Part shown: piece by piece, positions 59,636 to 64,000 of the stretch
How the letters are laid out: each line of letters starts with the position of its first letter
Position numbering within the stretch: the stretch's first letter is position 1
DNA from: SCUD01 sp036824505
Lineage (GTDB): Bacteria > Pseudomonadota > Gammaproteobacteria > Steroidobacterales > Steroidobacteraceae
Assembly: GCA_036824505.1 (NCBI GenBank)
Contig: DAITAA010000018.1
Span: forward strand, 5,018-69,017
Reading direction: 5' to 3'
Length of the DNA: 64,000 nucleotides
Notes under the pieces: model-generated
What the model was told of the DNA's origin: nothing
The model's database searches: none
The model's input: the letters and a program-made list of their open reading frames with translations, nothing else
Made by a program: the position numbers and the translations under genes

Positions 59636-60258
59636 GGTGGTGCCGCCATCGTGCCAGGCATCACGGCATCTTCCTCGACATAGCTCACGAGTCCGGTGAA
59701 ATCGAATCGTGTCAGAAGGACAGTCCCATCACCGTCCAGTGCGCGGGCAGGCGCGGTGCAGAATCCCCGTGCACTGACCCTGAAGCTCCGTGGCGGCAGC
59801 GACGCGTCTGCGAGCGCAAGCTGTTCGATCTCGTCGAACAGACAACGGTTGTCGCCTTGCGTGCCATAGATGCGTTCACCGGCCTCATCCAGCAATGTGA
59901 CATTGACCGGCACGCCGCGCGCAGTGACGCCCATTCCGAGATTGGCTGCCGCGAAGACGATCCCAAGCTCGCCGCTGCCTGGCAATGGCCCCGAAAACCG
60001 CAATCTGATTCCGTGCCCATCGGGGCGCAGCATGCCGGCGCAGCGGAATTCCGGTGCGCGCCATGCGACATGGGCCTCGATGCTGCCGCGCAGCCTCATG
60101 GACAGGAACGCTGCCTCGTCTGGCAGGCAATGCTCCGCAGCCGTTGCAGGCGGGGTCGTCGATTCGACGGTTGCCAGGAACTGCCCAAGCAGCAGGATCG
60201 CGATCAATGCCGCCACGTCCTGGGGGCGAGCCGCTTCAGGCGGCGCCCCTCGGTGCAA
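59632..60258 (-). CDS. Exported hypothetical protein
   Basis: The frame codes a mostly beta-rich 208-residue protein with a hydrophobic N-terminal segment (ALIAILLLGQFLATVES) likely serving as signal. Four Cys residues (AAEHCLPDE, PEFRCAGML, DNRCLFDE, ARGFCTAP) could make two disulfides. A TTG start at 60258 overlaps the HAAS gene; a GTG at 60216 would give 194 residues and is also plausible. The stop overlaps the DUF192 start. No family is recognised. Gene order suggests a role linked to the PadR-controlled membrane protein. Confidence 0.6.
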   Translation of the reverse strand: MHRGAPPEAARPQDVAALIAILLLGQFLATVESTTPPATAAEHCLPDEAAFLSMRLRGSIEAHVAWRAPEFRCAGMLRPDGHGIRLRFSGPLPGSGELGIVFAAANLGMGVTARGVPVNVTLLDEAGERIYGTQGDNRCLFDEIEQLALADASLPPRSFRVSARGFCTAPARALDGDGTVLLTRFDFTGLVSYVEEDAVMPGTMAAPP

Positions 60259-61156
60259 CCAGCAGGTGCTTGACGAGCGTGCCGTGGGCCCGGCCGATGC
60301 CGCGCACCAGATGCATGAAACCGGTCAGCAGCAGGACACCGGCGATGAAGATCAGCGGTGCGAGTATCGGCGAGGGGCCGAAGTAGATGCCGTCGTCGAT
60401 GCTGATGCCGCCCGCGCCGTAGCCAAAGTGCATCAACATGCTGCCAATCGAGCCTGCTATCAGTCCAAGGCTGACTGCGATACCGGAGATTGCCAGCGTG
60501 AAATAGAAAATTCCCAGCGGCAGCATCAGCAGGAAATAGAACATGGTCGTCCAGGTGCGGCGGTCCACCAGCATCTCCTTGATGCGCTCGATGATCGGCA
60601 TTCCCTTGCTGGGATACAGAGGACGGCGCGGCATGCGCTGGCCCAGCAGTCCTTCGACCAGCCGGCCCTCGGCGAGCGCCAGCACGCGCGTGAATCCGAC
60701 GAACAGCAGGAACACCGGGATGCCAATGATCAATACCATCAGGCCGGCCGACAGGGAAAGGCCCGTGACGGTGACGGTGAAATAGAAGATGCCCGTCACC
60801 AGCGCCAGCAGCATGTAGAAGAGCGCAGTCCAGGCGCGGGAGTCGCTGTAGACCGCGAAGAACCGGCCGAGCGCAGTCCGGGACTCCTTGCGCGGCGGCG
60901 GCGCGAGGGCAGTGCGGACCTGTTTCTCGGTTGTCCGATAGGCCGCCGCGACTTCATCTGGCGCGCCATAGGTGCTGGAAATCAGCTCGAGCGTGTCGGC
61001 TTCGCTTCGCTCGGGATTCGCCGCGACTTCCGCGCGCAGATACTCTTCCGCGTCATAGAGTGCATCCTGCACCAATGCCGGGTCTTCACCCGCGAGCGCT
61101 GCGCGAAGCGCCTCGAGGTATTGCTCAATCGAGCGTGGCGCGGACCGTTCGTTCAT
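60236..61156 (-). CDS. HAAS-domain/sensor-type membrane protein (PadR partner)
   Basis: The 306-residue inner-membrane protein has an N-terminal helical DUF1700/HAAS-like domain (SIEQYLEALRAALAGEDPALVQDALYDAEEYLRAEV-like, about 8-75). It is followed by four to six TM helices with two similar halves (DSRAWTALFYMLLALVTGIFYFT and DRRTWTTMFYFLLMLPLGIFYFT), i.e. an internal duplication of a putative-sensor domain. PadR regulators are commonly followed by this type of gene, often sensing cell-envelope stress or small molecules. Start and stop overlap the PadR gene as ATGA. The ligand is unknown. Confidence 0.82.
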   Translation of the reverse strand: MNERSAPRSIEQYLEALRAALAGEDPALVQDALYDAEEYLRAEVAANPERSEADTLELISSTYGAPDEVAAAYRTTEKQVRTALAPPPRKESRTALGRFFAVYSDSRAWTALFYMLLALVTGIFYFTVTVTGLSLSAGLMVLIIGIPVFLLFVGFTRVLALAEGRLVEGLLGQRMPRRPLYPSKGMPIIERIKEMLVDRRTWTTMFYFLLMLPLGIFYFTLAISGIAVSLGLIAGSIGSMLMHFGYGAGGISIDDGIYFGPSPILAPLIFIAGVLLLTGFMHLVRGIGRAHGTLVKHLLVAPRGAA

Positions 61157-61563
61157 GACGATGCTCCCCTGGACTCCGTGAATTCATCGACAAAATCGCG
61201 TGTGGCATGCCAGATATCGCGCCATTCGGCCAGCGTCCTGCGCCCGGCCTCCGTGATCCGGTAGTAGCGCCGCGGCGGGCCAGAGTATGACGGTACGATT
61301 CGGCTCGCCAGCAGGCCGTTGGCTGACAACTGGCGCAGGACCGGGTACAGCGCGCCCTGCTTTACGGGCGAACTGCCGTCGGAGAGATGCTGCAGGCGCT
61401 TGGCGATCTGATAGCCGTACAGATCTTCTTCGGCCTGGCTCAGCACGGCGAGCAGGACCAGGCCCACCAGACCGGCATTCAGTTCGCGCTGGAACTTCTG
61501 CGAGAGCCTTTCCTGCTCGGAGGCCCCGTCGGGATCGGTCATTGGCGTGGTTTCTGGTTCCAC
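61153..61563 (-). CDS. PadR-family transcriptional regulator
   Basis: The 136-residue winged-helix protein has the PadR fingerprint: LLAVLSQAEEDLYGYQIAKRLQHLSDG, VKQGALYPVLRQLSANGLL and PPRRYYRITEAGRRTLAEW. The C-terminal helix should mediate dimerisation. A GTG at 61563 is used; an ATG at 61542 is an alternative, and neither has a clear Shine-Dalgarno. It probably represses its own operon through the palindrome in its promoter at 61603-61622. The downstream HAAS membrane protein is the usual partner of such regulators. Confidence 0.9.
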   Translation of the reverse strand: MEPETTPMTDPDGASEQERLSQKFQRELNAGLVGLVLLAVLSQAEEDLYGYQIAKRLQHLSDGSSPVKQGALYPVLRQLSANGLLASRIVPSYSGPPRRYYRITEAGRRTLAEWRDIWHATRDFVDEFTESRGASS

Positions 61564-61597
61564 GAACGGCTACCCACTTATCGGCATGACGAAGTGA

Positions 61598-61625
61598 ATG
61601 ATACTACTAAGTGAGTAATAGTCAA
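61598..61625 (-). promoter_or_regulatory. PadR operon promoter with palindromic operator in the spacer
   Basis: Read on the minus strand: -35 TTGACT (61625-61620), a 16-base spacer, and -10 TATCAT (61603-61598), close to the sigma-70 consensus. The spacer and its flanks carry ACTATTA-6-TAGTAGT (61622-61603), a 7-6-7 inverted repeat with one mismatch between half-sites. Such ATGT/TA-rich palindromes are typical PadR operators and would block the polymerase when bound. Transcription start would be near 61590. Confidence 0.65.
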
Positions 61626-61695
61626 GCGATTCGCCTCAGGGGGACCCGGTGAGCGGTCTGAGGCCATCGGGACACGGCTCCGATAAGATCAGGCG

Positions 61696-62178
61696 ATGAA
61701 ATCTCTCGGCCTGTTTGTGCTGGCTGTTGGGCTCGCCGCCTGCACGGGTCTTGGCACTGACCTGAAGACCCCGCAGGTGGCTTTTGTCGGGCTCAAAATG
61801 CTCGAGGCCGATGTTTTTCAGCAGCGGCTCGAAGTGCGGCTGCGCGTTGCGAACCCGAACAACGTGAACCTTCCGGTCAAAGGCCTGGATGTGGACATGG
61901 AGCTGGCCGGGGAGCCGTTCGCGCATGGCATTTCGGCAAGGGAATTCACCGTGCCGGCAAATGGCGAAGCGGAATTCGACATGATCGTGACAGCCAATGC
62001 CGCAACCGCCGTGATCCAGCTGCTGAGCGCTGATCTCAAGTCGCGCGAAGACATCGAATATCGTCTGAAGGGCAAGCTGTCGACGCACCTCGGCATGGTC
62101 CGTTCGATACCGTTCAACGAGACGGGCACGCTGCCGATCGGCAGCATCATCAAGAAGAAGGTTCACAAGCCCGAGTGA
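61696..62178 (+). CDS. LEA14-like lipoprotein
   Basis: The 160-residue precursor has a lipobox (LAACT) and an LEA type-2 fold (KTPQVAFVGLKMLEADVFQQRLEVRLRVANPNNVNLPVKGLDVDMELAG). The later ADLKSREDIEYRLKGKLST and FNETGTLPI match the WHy/LEA14 beta-sandwich. Such proteins occur in many proteobacteria and are linked to desiccation or outer-membrane stability by name only. It is monocistronic or loosely followed by the AraC-MGMT gene. ATG 61696 has no clear Shine-Dalgarno but gives the lipobox. Confidence 0.82.
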   Translation: MKSLGLFVLAVGLAACTGLGTDLKTPQVAFVGLKMLEADVFQQRLEVRLRVANPNNVNLPVKGLDVDMELAGEPFAHGISAREFTVPANGEAEFDMIVTANAATAVIQLLSADLKSREDIEYRLKGKLSTHLGMVRSIPFNETGTLPIGSIIKKKVHKPE

Positions 62179-62217
62179 AATATCAGCAAGATCCGGGTTG
62201 CCGAAGGAGGCTCCTCA

Positions 62218-63165
62218 TTGCAATGTGGCGCCGTCCTGGCAACAGACGGATCCGGAACGATCATGACCCACGCAGCAACGATTGAGTCTTCCGCGTATCG
62301 GCGCATGGAACGCGTCATCGCGCATATCGACCGCCACCATGAGCGCCAGCCAAAGCTCGATGAACTCGCGCGCGTCGCCGGTCTCAGTGTCTTTCATTTT
62401 TCGAGGGAATTTCGCCGCTGGGCCGGCCTGTCGCCGACCCGCTATCTGCGCACGGTCGCGTTGTCGGTGGCGAAACAGGAGCTGGATGAACGCGGCTCCG
62501 TGCTCGCCGCGGCCTGGGCAGCGGGGCTTTCCGGTGGTGGGCGTCTGCATGACCTGTTCGTCAGTTTCGAAGCCGTGACGCCGGGCGAATACAAGGACGG
62601 CGGTTCAGGGGTCCGGTTCCACCATGGATTTGCCGCTTCGCCATTCGGCCGCATCCATGCGGCATTGTCCGCACGCGGGCTGGCGCACCTGGCATTCGTT
62701 GACGGATCCGACAACGCAGCGCTCGCCCAGTTGAAGGTGCGCTGGCCGCGCGCGACGCTTGTTCGTGACGATGAGGCGATTGCCGCGCTCGCCGCGAAAA
62801 TCTTCATCGAACGGCGCGGCGAGATCAGGCTTGCGGTTTCAGGAAGCAATTTCCAGGTCAAGGTCTGGCAGGCCCTGCTGGAACTCGGCTCGCGTGGACC
62901 GACCAGTTATTCAGATCTTGCGCGCGCCATCGGCCGGCCCTCCGCCAGCCGTGCGGTCGGCCAGGCAGTCGGCGCGAACCCGATTGCTTGGCTGATACCC
63001 TGCCATCGCGTGTTGCGGCGTGACGGTGGACTCGGTGGTTATCGCTGGGGCGTCGAACGCAAACGCACGATGCTCGCCTGGGAACATGCGGCGAGCGTCC
63101 GCGATTTGAAGTCCCGGCCGCGCGCAATCAGGGCAGGGAATCAAATCGCTCCTGTTGCAGGTTGA
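62218..63165 (+). CDS. AraC-type/O6-methylguanine methyltransferase fusion (Ada-like, no N-terminal Zn domain)
   Basis: The 315-residue protein joins an AraC helix-turn-helix domain (about 40-110, with LDELARVAGLSVFHFSREFRRWAG) to a C-terminal DNA methyltransferase with the acceptor cysteine in IPCHRVLRRDGGLGGYRWG. It should repair O6-alkylguanine and perhaps regulate genes. The N-terminal Ada zinc domain that senses phosphotriesters is missing. The TTG at 62218 is favoured because AAGGAGG stands 7 bases before it; the ATG at 62263 has only a weak site. Either start leaves both domains intact. Confidence 0.9.
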   Translation: MQCGAVLATDGSGTIMTHAATIESSAYRRMERVIAHIDRHHERQPKLDELARVAGLSVFHFSREFRRWAGLSPTRYLRTVALSVAKQELDERGSVLAAAWAAGLSGGGRLHDLFVSFEAVTPGEYKDGGSGVRFHHGFAASPFGRIHAALSARGLAHLAFVDGSDNAALAQLKVRWPRATLVRDDEAIAALAAKIFIERRGEIRLAVSGSNFQVKVWQALLELGSRGPTSYSDLARAIGRPSASRAVGQAVGANPIAWLIPCHRVLRRDGGLGGYRWGVERKRTMLAWEHAASVRDLKSRPRAIRAGNQIAPVAG

Positions 63166-63230
63166 CCTGATGATGTCGAAGCGATGCCTCGACCGCTTTG
63201 CCAGCGTCGAGCTGTTCTCGAGCGCCTGAG

Positions 63231-64000
63231 ATGGACAGCAAAGCCCGGCAATTGTGGGAGGACGGCCAGGAGCAGATACGGCGTGGCCGGCTGCATGCGG
63301 CGCAAACCTCGTTTGAATCCCTGGTGCAGATCGACCCTTGGCATATCCCCGGCCGGCTCCTGCTGGCCAGTGTCTTTCTGGCGCAAGGACGAGTCCGAGG
63401 CGCCGCCGAACAGGCGAAATACGCGGCATTTGCCTTGCCCGACGACGCCGACATGATCTGCCGGGTCGCCCAATGCCTGGTCAAGGTCGGCGAGATCAAT
63501 GCCGCACGTGCCTGCATGCTGCACCCTGAAATCGGTCGCAGCCGATCCGGCCCGGCGCTCGCGGCCCTGGCTCATATCCAGCAGGGGTTGGGCCAGCACG
63601 AAGAATCCTTGGCGCTGATGGATCGTGCCCGCGCGCTGGGCTTCGACAATCCGGACTTTCGCTATTTCCGCGCCATCCAGCTCCAGTTCAATGGCCGTGT
63701 CGCAGAAGCCGAGGCCGAGCTGGAATCCTGCCTGCGCCTCGGGCCAACCTACGGGCGTGCTTCGCTGACGCTGGCCCGGTTGCGCCGGTGGAACAGTGAT
63801 GACAACCACCTGGATTTCATCAGGCAACGATTGAAGACGGTGGAACAGGGCAGCGAAGACCATGCCGGCTTCGAATTCGCGCAATACAAGGAACTCGAGG
63901 ATCTTGGCCGTTATGACGACGCCTGGGCCGCATTGCAACGTGCCAATGCAGTGATGCACGAGCGATTGAAACGCCAGGTTCAGGACGAGCAGGCCCTGTT
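63231..64000 (+). CDS. TPR-repeat protein, probably TPR-sulfotransferase, cut by right edge
   Basis: From ATG 63231 the frame is open to the window end, 256 residues visible. It contains several tetratricopeptide-like helix pairs (WEDGQEQIRRGRLHAAQTSFESLVQIDP, LLLASVFLAQGRVRGAAEQAKYAAFALP, IQQGLGQHEESLALMDRARALGF). A later FAQYKELEDLGRYDDAWAALQRANAVMHERL segment is, as I recall, the linker before the sulfotransferase domain in TPR-sulfotransferase proteins. That catalytic part would lie beyond the edge, so the call is tentative. It is downstream of the Ada-like gene by 65 bases. Confidence 0.7.
   Translation, partial: MDSKARQLWEDGQEQIRRGRLHAAQTSFESLVQIDPWHIPGRLLLASVFLAQGRVRGAAEQAKYAAFALPDDADMICRVAQCLVKVGEINAARACMLHPEIGRSRSGPALAALAHIQQGLGQHEESLALMDRARALGFDNPDFRYFRAIQLQFNGRVAEAEAELESCLRLGPTYGRASLTLARLRRWNSDDNHLDFIRQRLKTVEQGSEDHAGFEFAQYKELEDLGRYDDAWAALQRANAVMHERLKRQVQDEQAL

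Noticed and set aside
1..64000. CRISPR array, prophage, integrative element or insertion sequence
   Set aside because: No regularly spaced repeats, transposase, integrase or phage structural genes were found on either strand.

Overview
The window looks like a chromosomal segment of a GC-rich gammaproteobacterium, probably an aerobic or facultative heterotroph of the Xanthomonadales/Nevskiales/Steroidobacterales type. That placement is an inference from gene content: two large TonB-dependent receptors, two giant BNR/sortilin-like propeller proteins, PadR, bactofilin, a TPR-sulfotransferase type gene, GGDEF/EAL sensors and many small lipoproteins. I see no rRNA, convincing tRNA, insertion sequence, phage or CRISPR. 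Two genes are visibly broken: amrB (3484-4202) and an SGNH hydrolase (9382-9703).

Layout. 1-6.6 kb: a GabP-like amino acid permease cut by the left edge, a secreted cyclase/KynB-family protein, amrS facing a deletion-damaged amrB, homocysteine S-methyltransferase, and a PAP2 membrane phosphatase. 6.6-12.4 kb: a TonB-dependent receptor, the SGNH pseudogene, and a HAMP-GGDEF-EAL protein. 12.4-16.9 kb: a tightly packed 2-oxoacid:ferredoxin oxidoreductase operon (gamma, alpha, beta) ending in a GltD-like flavoprotein fused to a ferredoxin. 17-20.2 kb: BNR propeller 1. 20.2-22.2 kb: an iron-uptake pair, cupredoxin plus an FTR1 permease fused in frame to an outer-membrane-type beta-barrel, behind a good Fur box. 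22.3-26.6 kb: an outer-membrane barrel plus blue-copper-like protein, divergent from an EAL protein with a degenerate GGDEF. 26.7-31.0 kb: an RRM RNA-binding protein with a long leader, two small hypothetical genes, and BNR propeller 2.

31.1-40.4 kb is a complete reductive pyrimidine catabolic cluster: N-carbamoyl-beta-alanine amidohydrolase, NCS1 permease, dihydropyrimidinase, PreT, PreA, and a deaminase closely resembling yeast cytosine deaminase, followed by a TonB-dependent receptor and a strong intrinsic terminator. Together these predict cytosine/uracil import and conversion to beta-alanine, CO2 and ammonia. 40.4-44.8 kb, on the opposite strand, is a metal (probably zinc) ABC uptake cluster with permease, binding protein, outer-membrane barrel, a small Cys protein and a TSUP transporter, but no ATPase in the window.

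44.9-64 kb holds M20 peptidase, a DUF6491-like lipoprotein, an operon of NTF2-like lipoprotein, serine hydrolase and EamA transporter, the reverse transsulfuration pair (cystathionine beta-synthase, cystathionine gamma-lyase), an FG-GAP/ASPIC lipoprotein, a bactofilin / zinc-ribbon / VOC-guanylyl-adenylyl cyclase-like operon, an S41 peptidase, an acyl-CoA desaturase, a Cys-rich protein, DUF192, a PadR/HAAS-type sensor operon with a recognisable promoter and operator, an LEA14-like lipoprotein, an AraC-MGMT protein and a TPR gene cut by the right edge.

Most interesting for follow-up: the VOC-cyclase fusion operon, the FTR1-barrel fusion, and the pyrimidine operon with a yeast-type cytosine deaminase and a possible dedicated outer-membrane receptor. 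All functions are read from motifs and remembered family features; no searches were run.
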